Source of the DNA: an uncultured Mesocricetibacter sp.
GTDB lineage: Bacteria; Pseudomonadota; Gammaproteobacteria; Enterobacterales; Pasteurellaceae
Assembly (NCBI GenBank): GCA_905373425.1
Contig: CAJPST010000066.1
Location: 1-11,294, forward strand
Length of the DNA stretch: 11,294 nucleotides
Direction: 5' to 3'
The translations under genes were made by a program, and so were the position numbers. Shown one piece after another: positions 5,961-11,294 of the stretch. Numbering within the stretch: position 1 is the first letter of the stretch; every line of letters starts with the position of its first letter. The notes under the pieces were generated by a model. It saw only the letters and a program-made list of their open reading frames with translations. It did not search any database and was not told where the DNA came from.

Positions 5961-7841
5961 TTATTTAATACGACCGCAATTCAGACAATATAAATACTGT
6001 CCTTTCGGATCATTAAATTTAGTCAACACACCGAGGCTTTGTTTAATCTGAGCCGCTTCTTTCGGTAACCCGATTGTTTCATCTACAGTGCTTTTCACCA
6101 ATGATTTCACGCTGCCCCGTAAGCCGCTCATTAATTTATTTAACGTGGAATCGTCTTCTTCTACAAACCATTCTACGCTGTAATCATCAGTTTTTTGATC
6201 ATCAGCCAGCTTGGCATTAGCCAGTTCTATCGCTTTATTCAACGCCGTATCAAAATTACCGAGTTCATCCACCAGTTTATTTTTATAGGCATCCTGTCCC
6301 AACCAGACTTGTCCTTGGGCGATTTTATCGACTTCTTCTTTCGATAATTTACGCCCTTTACTCACAACAGATAAAAATTCATCATAGCCGTATTCAATTT
6401 CCATCTGAAACACATCATTCAATTCAGAGGAAAGCGGTCTTAAAAGCGACAAATCACTGAGTTCGGAGGTCGCAACGCCATCGGAAGAAATACCCCATTT
6501 TTTAACAGTTTTTTCAAAGGTCGGAAACAGTGCAAAAATACCGATAGAGCCGGTGATCGTGTTTTTATCCGCTACGATATAATCCGCCGTACTGGAAATC
6601 CAATACCCGCCTGAAGCCGCCATTGATCCCATTGAAACCACTACCGGCTTGCCTGCTTTTTGTAAAGCATCCACTTCCTGACGAATCACTTCAGAAGCAA
6701 AGGCACTACCACCCGGGCTGTTTACCCGCAATACTACGGCTTTTACATCCTTATCCGCATTAGCTTCACTCAGCAAGCGGGAAACCGTATTGCCCCCCAC
6801 TTCATCTTGATAGCTTTCACCGTCCACAATTACACCTTCCACATTCACAACGGCGATTTTATGTTCACTGTCTTCGCTTAACATACGATCAGGCAATGCT
6901 TTTAAATAACGGTTGAAGCTTAATAGTTTCGGTTCATCATCCTTATTGGAGCCAAAAAGTTCGATTAATTTCTTGTCTAATTCAGAACGACTTGCCAATT
7001 GGGTAACTAATTTTCTTTGTTCCACATAAGCTGTACTATCGCCTTTTAATGCTTTTAATTCTTTCAGAAAAGTCTTTGCATCCGGTAATACACTATTTTG
7101 ATCAATCTTCCGGTTTGTCGCTATGATATCTTTATAATTCGTCCACATTCCGTTTAACCATTGTTGCAAATTTCTACGCGCCTCAGGCGACATATCGTTA
7201 CGCAAAAACGGTTCTACTGCCGATTTATAGGTTCCTACGCGAAAAACATGCGGAGTAACTTCAAGTTTATCCAGCATTTCTTTAAAATATAGATTTTGCG
7301 CTGCCAGTCCTTGAATGAACACTGAACCTCTCGGATTAAGGTAAATTTCATCCGCATAGCTGGCCAGTAAATATTGCGCTTGAGTGTAATTATCGGAAAA
7401 AGCAATCACCGGCTTCTCTGTTTTTTTGAAGTTTTTCAGCGACTCACCCACATATTCCAATGCCGGAATATCTGCGCCTTCAAAATAATTGAAATCCAGC
7501 ACAAGCCCTTTAATACGTTCATCATTCGCCGCTTGTTCAATGGCATAAACCACATCGAAAGTGGAAATTTTCCCCGGTACATGTTGATTATCTAATTCCT
7601 GTAGTGCCCTTTCCCATTCCGGTTGCGAATCGCGATTATCCGCCAAATACCCATCTAAATTCAGTAATAATGCACCTTGTTCGCCGACTAACTCGACCTT
7701 CTCCCCGTCCATATAAGAACTTAAGCTAAGGATTGCGCCAAGTAACAATACAAACAGCAGAAATACCAAATTCATCACGCAGTCACGAATAAAATTTAAT
7801 CCGCGCCAACAATATTTTAAAAATTTCAAAATAACTTGCAT
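5961..7841 (-). CDS. sppA: Signal peptide peptidase SppA (protease IV), 67K type
   Basis: This 626-residue inner-membrane serine protease degrades cleaved signal peptides, with its active site facing the periplasm. One N-terminal membrane segment (about 22-42, NLVFLLFVLLLGAILSLSS) anchors it. Two tandem SppA domains follow. The first supplies the general base Lys206 in GTYKSAVEPF and the second the nucleophile Ser410 in MAASGGYW, matching the E. coli Lys209/Ser409 dyad. LRVNSPGGSAFASEV (371-385) and NTITGSIGIF (427-436) are further signatures. The C-terminus ends with a paired-Cys tail, YCLNCGRIK, as in enterobacterial 67K SppA. Length is normal (E. coli 618). The ribosome site is weak (TAGGT). 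It is followed by its own terminator and is probably monocistronic. Confidence 0.95.
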   Translation of the reverse strand: MQVILKFLKYCWRGLNFIRDCVMNLVFLLFVLLLGAILSLSSYMDGEKVELVGEQGALLLNLDGYLADNRDSQPEWERALQELDNQHVPGKISTFDVVYAIEQAANDERIKGLVLDFNYFEGADIPALEYVGESLKNFKKTEKPVIAFSDNYTQAQYLLASYADEIYLNPRGSVFIQGLAAQNLYFKEMLDKLEVTPHVFRVGTYKSAVEPFLRNDMSPEARRNLQQWLNGMWTNYKDIIATNRKIDQNSVLPDAKTFLKELKALKGDSTAYVEQRKLVTQLASRSELDKKLIELFGSNKDDEPKLLSFNRYLKALPDRMLSEDSEHKIAVVNVEGVIVDGESYQDEVGGNTVSRLLSEANADKDVKAVVLRVNSPGGSAFASEVIRQEVDALQKAGKPVVVSMGSMAASGGYWISSTADYIVADKNTITGSIGIFALFPTFEKTVKKWGISSDGVATSELSDLSLLRPLSSELNDVFQMEIEYGYDEFLSVVSKGRKLSKEEVDKIAQGQVWLGQDAYKNKLVDELGNFDTALNKAIELANAKLADDQKTDDYSVEWFVEEDDSTLNKLMSGLRGSVKSLVKSTVDETIGLPKEAAQIKQSLGVLTKFNDPKGQYLYCLNCGRIK

Positions 7842-7912
7842 AAAAAAACCTAATTACCTATTTAAAAATAGAAGGTTACAATACCATAATTTAAAAAATA
7901 TGCTACAATTTG

Positions 7913-7921
7913 ACCGCACTT
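7913..7921 (-). repeat. DNA uptake signal sequence (USS) upstream of sppA
   Basis: Exact ACCGCACTT (minus-strand AAGTGCGGT), about 70 bases upstream of the sppA start, unpaired. On the minus strand it is followed by CAAATTG and AT-rich DNA that probably holds the sppA promoter, though no box pair there is convincing. Confidence 0.88.
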
Positions 7922-8046
7922 TTTACATTATTTCCTAATTTTAAAATTGCAAGTAATGATATTGGCTAGGTATTCATTTAAGTATTCTGTTAATGTGGAT
8001 TTGTTAGAAGAGCATACTTGTAGAAAGTGAAACTACTTCCAGCCTT

Positions 8047-8072
8047 GCTAGCGCGCGCCTCCCGACGCTAGC
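8047..8072. repeat. Palindromic hairpin, left unit of a paired inverted repeat
   Basis: GCTAGCG (8047-8053) and CGCTAGC (8066-8072) form a perfect 7-bp stem around a GC-rich loop. The inner 18 bases (8051-8068) are also the inverted partner of 8212-8229, so this unit can fold alone or pair over distance. Confidence 0.65.
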
Positions 8073-8119
8073 CTTATCTTATCAACTAACCGCTCTTTAA
8101 AAAAAAGAAATATTTCATT

Positions 8120-8190
8120 AAAGTGCGGTCAAAATTTAAAGCGCTTTTTCAATCTGAAAAACGCCTAAAAACCAACCGCACTTTTCTTTA
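8120..8190. terminator. Inverted USS pair, possible terminator
   Basis: AAAGTGCGGT (8120-8129) and ACCGCACTTT (8175-8184) are perfectly inverted copies of the uptake signal, 45 bases apart, with a small inner hairpin between them. A T-rich run (TCTTTATT) follows on the plus strand. The loop is longer than in the other USS terminators of this window, so its strength is uncertain. It may once have ended the folA transcript coming from the right, before the orphan gene and IS came in. Confidence 0.45.
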
Positions 8191-8210
8191 TTAAAACCAA
8201 TTAATACACT

Positions 8211-8226
8211 CGCGTCAGGAGACGCG
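8211..8226. repeat. Palindromic hairpin, right unit of the paired inverted repeat
   Basis: CGCGTC (8211-8216) and GACGCG (8221-8226) form a perfect 6-bp stem with AGGA loop. It lies 51 bases before the start codon of the orphan gene and could therefore be in its 5' leader. Confidence 0.6.
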
Positions 8227-8277
8227 CGCAATATTGGGGGCTTTACACCAACACATATACTATGGAGTTAATAACTT

Positions 8278-8622
8278 ATGAATACTTTAGATAACTTTGG
8301 TAAGGTTTATATTAACCAAGTGAGAGATAATTCATTGTTTTTATTAAATGCTATTATTACTGGGCATATGAAAGATAACAAATCCCAACTCTTACATAAC
8401 CAATTAAAAAATTTGTTAGATAAAGAAATTGAGTTAATACATCAACTATCTACATACTTAATTGATAATACTTTACATAATGTATTATTTCTATTTGAAG
8501 AATATCCAGAATGGAAATTAATCGATGAGAATCAAAATAATCTAGCAGAATTATCTGATGGCTTATCTGGAGAACTATATACAGAAAATGGTTGGATTAA
8601 GAAATTCAGTTCTTATAGTTGA
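8278..8622 (+). CDS. Orphan AT-rich protein of unknown function (114 residues)
   Basis: I do not recognise this protein. It looks soluble: no signal peptide, no membrane segment, and probably helical up to about residue 80, with spaced hydrophobics in the segment around LKNLLDKEIELIHQL. A more conserved-looking, Gly- and Trp-containing C-terminus follows (LSDGLSGELYTENGWIKKFS). It is acidic and rich in Asn, Leu and Ile. The first 60 coding bases are about 25% G+C, well below the neighbours, which suggests acquisition by transfer. A ribosome site GGAG lies ten bases before the ATG. The frame is intact and the stop is TGA at 8620-8622, directly against the IS3 remnant. It sits between a repeat structure and a dead IS, a typical place for a small cargo gene. 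An immunity- or antitoxin-like role is conceivable from size and context, but nothing in the sequence proves it, and no partner gene is present in the window. Confidence 0.6.
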   Translation: MNTLDNFGKVYINQVRDNSLFLLNAIITGHMKDNKSQLLHNQLKNLLDKEIELIHQLSTYLIDNTLHNVLFLFEEYPEWKLIDENQNNLAELSDGLSGELYTENGWIKKFSSYS

Positions 8623-9158
8623 TATTTCACTATTCGACAGCGTATCCTCGACCTTTATCTGGCGAATCAGGGGCGGGATAGTTACCGAATGACTCGGCTC
8701 AAGTTACAGCAGGAAGGGATGTTTCTCAGCGGTAAAATAGACACTCGACTTTCAGGGGGGGGCATCGATGTTAAAGAAAGCGTTGGCACAGTTAAACTAA
8801 ACAAATTTATTGATTATTCACACCGACTAAGGCTGTCTTTACGGACTTGCCCGTTGGCGGAAGATGTTAATTCGCGAAGACGGTTCACCTTATTCCATAC
8901 CAAGTATGAGTCGGCGGGAGAATGGCTATGCCAATGCGGTGATAGAGAGCTTTTTTAGCACGTTGACATCGGAATGTTTTTATTCCCTTCAGTTTAACAA
9001 CATTGATGAATTAGAACGAGCAATACATGATTATATGCGTTATCATAACGAGGAACGCATTAAACTCGGATTAAACAATTTGAGCCCCGTGCAGTACAGA
9101 GCTCAATATTTAACCGGGGCTTAGTTATCTGTCCAAGTTTTGGGGAGCGGATCAGTTT
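8623..9158 (+). mobile_element. Decayed IS3-family (IS150-like) insertion sequence remnant
   Basis: Only the orfB (transposase) part and the right end survive. The first ORF of the element, the left inverted repeat and the catalytic centre are missing. The right end near 9129-9157 reads CTGTCCAAGTTTTGGGGAGC then GGATCAGTTT, close to the usual IS150-group terminus (CTGTCCAACTTTTGGGG...TCAGTT) but with a few extra bases. No matching left end was found upstream. The remnant abuts the orphan gene on the left and the folA stop codon on the right. Confidence 0.75.
8626..9124 (+). pseudogene. IS3-family transposase orfB, internally deleted and interrupted
   Basis: Two pieces remain. The N-terminal piece (8626 to about 8754) reads TIRQRILDLYLANQGRDSYR then MTRLKLQQEGMFLSGK, the HTH_21-like start of IS150-group orfB. 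A run of eight G (8755-8762) marks the break. The C-terminal piece is in another frame (from about 8768) and reads LKKALAQLN-stop-TNLLIIHTD-stop-G, then SMSRRENGYANAVIESFFST and GLNNLSPVQYRAQYL, the end of an rve/DDE integrase core. The first catalytic Asp region is deleted. In-frame stops at 8798-8800 and 8828-8830 look like CAA or CAG to TAA changes; the second follows the Asp of HTD. The second Asp and the Glu are 39 residues apart, not the usual 35. It cannot encode active transposase. Confidence 0.85.
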
Positions 9159-9634
9159 CGACTTAGTATCATAAACTTCAAGTCATAGGCGTTATTTTCA
9201 TCGGCTAGGCGATATTCTTCAAACTCAGGCTGCCATTGGTTCCAATCAATTTCGGGAAAGAAGGTGTCGCCGTCAAGCTCGGTTTGGATTTCGGTAAGGT
9301 AGAGTTTATCTACTTGTTGCAGATATTGTTTAAACACTTCCCCACCACCAATCAACATAATTTCTTGAAAATCGTGCAAAAAATTTACCGCACTTTCAAG
9401 ACTATTGTGCCAAATAACACCATCGTGCTCGAACGGTGAACGTGACAATACAACGTTCACCCGTTTCGGTAACGGGCGACCAATACTTGCAAAGGTTTTA
9501 CGTCCCATTACAACAGGCTTGCCGAGGGTATTTCTGCGAAACCAAGCCAAATCCGCGGGCAAGTGCCACGGCATTTGGTTATCCTTACCGATAACCCGAT
9601 TCTTTGTCATTGCAACAATTAAACTGAGCGTCAT
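9152..9634 (-). CDS. folA: Dihydrofolate reductase
   Basis: This 160-residue enzyme reduces dihydrofolate to tetrahydrofolate with NADPH; it is the trimethoprim target. Visible features are NQMPWHLPADLAWF (19-32) with Trp23 and the acidic Asp28, the NADPH-binding GRKTFASIGRPLP (44-56), VVLSR (61-65), IGGGEVFKQY (95-104) and YLTEIQTELDGDTFFPE (112-128). The length equals that of H. influenzae FolA and the sequence is similar throughout. Ribosome site GGGAAAAG precedes the ATG. It is the last gene of the minus-strand run, 17 bases behind the DUF1523 gene. An uptake signal lies inside the gene (9387-9395) and encodes part of ESAVNF. The stop TGA (9152-9154) falls in the apparent right end of the IS, so the last residue (Asn160) may be IS-derived. 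No terminator survives directly after it. Confidence 0.97.
   Translation of the reverse strand: MTLSLIVAMTKNRVIGKDNQMPWHLPADLAWFRRNTLGKPVVMGRKTFASIGRPLPKRVNVVLSRSPFEHDGVIWHNSLESAVNFLHDFQEIMLIGGGEVFKQYLQQVDKLYLTEIQTELDGDTFFPEIDWNQWQPEFEEYRLADENNAYDLKFMILSRN
9387..9395 (-). repeat. DNA uptake signal sequence (USS) inside folA
   Basis: Exact AAGTGCGGT on the minus strand, read in the frame that gives Glu-Ser-Ala-Val (residues 80-83). Intragenic uptake signals are less common than intergenic ones. Confidence 0.88.
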
Positions 9635-9651
9635 TTTCTTTTCCCGTTTAA

Positions 9652-10173
9652 TTACTCGCTGTCAAACCAGCCTCGGATAAATTGGATTGAGAAAAATAGC
9701 GTAATTACGAATAAGAAATAAAAAATGTAGCTTAATATCGGCAATGAGCCTTCATCTGCCGAGACCTCTTTTAATGACAGAGCATTACGGTATTCCTCAA
9801 AAATCACGAGACGCCAACCGTAATACTTTATTTCTACCAATTTATGTTCTTGGGAAAAATTAGCTGCCAACGCCTGTAAATTAGCGGAGTCGAATTTAAA
9901 ATAAAACGGAAAACCCCAGCGCGTATCTTCGTTACGGTACACCATCGGTTTATCGCTATCTACACGTTGAGTATAAATATAATACACATCGCGGGTTGGA
10001 CCGTCCGCTGGGTTAGCTTTGGTGATCGGACCGTCTTTGTCCACCCGTTTCACTTCCACTCCGGTAACTCGAGTAGTTTCATAATGCGGGAAAACAAAAT
10101 TTACTCCTGCAAACAACACGGCGTGAAATAGCACTACGACAATAATCAGGAAGTATTTGATAATTTTACGCAT
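9652..10173 (-). CDS. DUF1523 family membrane protein
   Basis: This 173-residue protein of unknown function has one N-terminal membrane segment (about 5-28, IKYFLIIVVVLFHAVLFAGVNF) and one near the C-terminus (about 147-167, PILSYIFYFLFVITLFFSIQF). The roughly 115 residues between them are probably periplasmic. They contain the family-like blocks TRVTGVEVKRVDKDG (34-48), VYYIYTQ (63-69), NEDTRWGFPFYFKFDSANLQ (81-100) and the WRLVIFEEYRNALSL segment. The TRWGFP...KFDS block is the reason for the DUF1523 call, made from memory of the family. The start has AAAGGA eight bases upstream. It sits between tatD and folA with 31- and 17-base gaps, so it is likely co-transcribed, with no evident functional link. 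Confidence 0.8.
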   Translation of the reverse strand: MRKIIKYFLIIVVVLFHAVLFAGVNFVFPHYETTRVTGVEVKRVDKDGPITKANPADGPTRDVYYIYTQRVDSDKPMVYRNEDTRWGFPFYFKFDSANLQALAANFSQEHKLVEIKYYGWRLVIFEEYRNALSLKEVSADEGSLPILSYIFYFLFVITLFFSIQFIRGWFDSE

Positions 10174-10204
10174 AATTAAATCCTTTCAATGAAATTTGGA
10201 TTGA

Positions 10205-10987
10205 TTATAGCACGCTTATTTTAAATAGGCGCTCGAAATTTTGCGTAGTGATTTGGGCAAATTCTTCAACAGAAACTCCTTTCAACGTGGCGACATATTC
10301 ACACACCTCGCGCACATAAGCCGGTTGGTTTTGCTTTCCGCGATAAGGAACCGGAGCAAGATAAGGGCTGTCGGTTTCCACCAACAAACGGTCGAGCGGA
10401 ACTTGACGTGCAACAGCGCGGATTTCTTCCGCATTTTTAAAAGTAATAATCCCCGAAAAAGAAATGTAAAAACCAAGATCCAATCCTTGTTTCGCCATTT
10501 CTAAATTTTCGGTAAAACAGTGCAAAACCCCACCGCACTTTTGAGCATCATTTTCACGCAGAATACGAATTGTATCCTCGCGCGCCGCTCGAGTGTGAAT
10601 AATCACCGGTTTATTCAACACATTTGCCGCCTGAACTTGTTGTGCAAACACTTCTTGCTGTAATGCTTTATTATCGACGCTGTAATAATAATCCAGTCCG
10701 ATTTCGCCCACAGCGACAACCTTCGGATGAGCGGCAAGTTGCAGTAAGCGATCATAATTAAAAGGCTCATCTTCCAAATCTAACGGATGCACTCCACAGG
10801 CAAGGGAAACGTCATCACGATGAGCCAGCGTATCACACTGTTTTTCAAAACGGCTTAACGTAACGCCGATAGTTAGCAAATGTTTTACGTCACGGGCTTT
10901 GGCTTTCTCAATCACCTCATCAATATTTTGATGCAAATTTTCATAATCCAATGCATCTAAATGGCAATGGCTATCAATAATAAACAT
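10205..10987 (-). CDS. ycfH: TatD family metal-dependent hydrolase (YcfH)
   Basis: This 260-residue TIM-barrel metallohydrolase belongs to the TatD family, whose better-studied members are DNases. Predicted metal ligands are all present: His7 and His9 in DSHCHLD, Glu95 in GEIGLDYYY, His131 in VIIHTR, His156 in LHCFTE and Asp206 in ETDSPYLAP. The remaining family blocks (CGVHPLD near 64-70, YRGKQNQPAYV near 215-225) are intact. Length is normal (about 260-265). The ATG is eight bases after the holB stop and has AAGGAAAA in front, overlapping the holB end, which indicates translational coupling. The order holB-ycfH matches H. influenzae. An uptake signal at 10532-10540 encodes the KCGGV stretch (150-154). 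The physiological substrate of YcfH is not settled. Confidence 0.94.
   Translation of the reverse strand: MFIIDSHCHLDALDYENLHQNIDEVIEKAKARDVKHLLTIGVTLSRFEKQCDTLAHRDDVSLACGVHPLDLEDEPFNYDRLLQLAAHPKVVAVGEIGLDYYYSVDNKALQQEVFAQQVQAANVLNKPVIIHTRAAREDTIRILRENDAQKCGGVLHCFTENLEMAKQGLDLGFYISFSGIITFKNAEEIRAVARQVPLDRLLVETDSPYLAPVPYRGKQNQPAYVREVCEYVATLKGVSVEEFAQITTQNFERLFKISVL
10532..10540 (-). repeat. DNA uptake signal sequence (USS) inside ycfH
   Basis: Exact minus-strand AAGTGCGGT, read as Lys-Cys-Gly (residues 150-152). It lies just before the metal-ligand block GVLHCF, in a stretch where the KCGG residues may have been shaped by the uptake word. Confidence 0.88.
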
Positions 10988-10995
10988 AATTTTCC

Positions 10996-11294
10996 TTAAT
11001 TCTCAAAAACTTCCGTAATTAATCGGGTTAATCCGTCTAATAGAATCAGTTCTTGATTAACGGCATTAACCAAGCTTAGATCCAAACGCATTTTTTGCAA
11101 GATTTGGTTGGCTTTAAGTAAACCGAGCACAGTTTGTTTTTGATTGAACTGCTGAATTCCGCGCTCTAAATCCTGACTAATCCAATTTTCTCGAATACCC
11201 AATTTATCTTTCAGCGCATCGCTTAAAAATGCGGCAAGCCAATCAATTTGTTGAAAAAGTAGTGTTTTATCAAAATGCGGCAAAATCTCCAACG
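10996..11294 (-). CDS. holB: DNA polymerase III delta' subunit, C-terminal part
   Basis: Only the last 98 or so codons are in the window, and the 5' end runs off the right edge. The codon at 11290-11292 is TTG inside the gene, not a start. HolB (delta') is part of the clamp loader that places the beta sliding clamp on DNA. The visible part is the alpha-helical C-terminal collar domain: WLAAFLSDALKDKLGI, then LKANQILQKMRLDLSLVNAVNQ, then LILLDGLTRLITE. Identification rests on this block together with the downstream ycfH gene, the same pair as in H. influenzae (where tmk precedes). The stop is TAA at 10996-10998. Confidence 0.85.
   Translation of the reverse strand, partial: LEILPHFDKTLLFQQIDWLAAFLSDALKDKLGIRENWISQDLERGIQQFNQKQTVLGLLKANQILQKMRLDLSLVNAVNQELILLDGLTRLITEVFEN

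Larger units (their letters stand above)
8051..8229. repeat. 18-base GC-rich inverted repeat enclosing a USS pair (MITE- or REP-like)
   Basis: GCGCGCGCCTCCCGACGC (8051-8068) matches the reverse complement of 8212-8229 at 16 of 18 positions; both mismatches become G-U wobbles if the minus strand is transcribed. The arms enclose 143 AT-rich bases holding an inverted uptake-signal pair and an inner hairpin (8140-8164, GCG-TTTTTC with GAAAAACGC, one bulge). Each arm also has its own local palindrome. The layout resembles a paired REP unit or a small non-autonomous element. No terminal duplication was recognised. Confidence 0.5.
7842..8277. other. 436-base gene-free region between sppA and the orphan gene
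   Basis: This stretch contains the sppA upstream region (7842-7925), an uptake signal, about 120 bases without a recognisable feature (7926-8046), and then the nested inverted-repeat structure of 8047-8229. The ribosome site of the next gene (GGAG, 8264-8267) follows. No tRNA, rRNA or CRISPR is visible. The GC-rich repeat arms stand out sharply against the AT-rich surroundings. Confidence 0.7.

Noticed and set aside
7956..8030. A 24-codon frame starting ATGATATTGGCT upstream of the repeat
   Set aside because: No ribosome site, short, no recognisable domain. It could be part of a dispersed repeat but is not supported as a gene.
8089..8101. boxA-like ACCGCTCTTTAAA, hinting at an rRNA leader or antiterminator
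   Set aside because: It is a one-mismatch uptake signal (ACCGCACTT with A to T) in a USS-rich stretch, and no rRNA or tRNA follows.
8047..8229. Retron msr/msd or CRISPR array
   Set aside because: No reverse transcriptase gene is nearby and there is only one repeat pair, not a spacer-repeat series.
8256..8261. TATACT as -10 box for the orphan gene
   Set aside because: The predicted transcript start (about 8268) would fall after the ribosome site at 8264-8267, and there is no good -35 at the right distance.
8623..9124. Functional transposase expressed by frameshift across the G-run
   Set aside because: IS3 elements do use frameshifting, but here the catalytic region is deleted and two further in-frame stops follow.
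9405..9680. 91-codon open frame on the plus strand across folA and the next gene
   Set aside because: It lies opposite the conserved N-terminal half of DHFR and resembles no protein.

Overview
The window looks like Pasteurellaceae chromosome. The main evidence is the 9-base DNA uptake signal AAGTGCGGT (the Haemophilus influenzae, or Hin, type), which I counted 11 times as an exact match over both strands in 11.3 kb. The proteins fit: DHFR, YbaK, TatD and HolB are of Haemophilus type, and AroF and TyrA closely resemble the enterobacterial enzymes. I cannot fix the genus from sequence alone.

Layout. Positions 1-118 hold a terminator for a gene to the left. Usg (minus strand) is a degenerate homolog of aspartate-semialdehyde dehydrogenase. 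Two plus-strand genes follow: a TcyP/YdjN-type L-cystine transporter with its own promoter and terminator, then the Cys-tRNA(Pro) deacylase YbaK. A bidirectional terminator built on an uptake signal separates ybaK from a minus-strand block. In transcription order that block is sppA (protease IV), then aroF-tyrA, then a 49-residue lipoprotein gene with its own promoter. The aroF-tyrA pair is a tyrosine-biosynthesis operon as in E. coli and is preceded by two perfect tandem TyrR boxes. AroF makes DAHP at the entry to the shikimate pathway, and TyrA turns chorismate into 4-hydroxyphenylpyruvate, so the operon joins the first and the Tyr-specific steps.

The accessory patch lies between about 7.9 and 9.15 kb. 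It starts with a 436-base gene-free stretch holding a nested set of inverted repeats (an 18-base GC-rich pair enclosing an inverted uptake-signal pair). Next is an AT-rich orphan gene of 114 codons that I do not recognise, followed with no gap by a decayed IS3-family (IS150-like) transposase remnant. The IS right end appears to reach into the last codons of folA.

The right part is a housekeeping minus-strand run, holB (partial) - tatD/ycfH - DUF1523 membrane protein - folA, with short gaps of 8, 31 and 17 bases, probably one transcription unit.

Most of the window is ordinary core genome. The parts most worth checking are the repeat/orphan-gene/IS patch, the small lipoprotein gene and the double TyrR operator.
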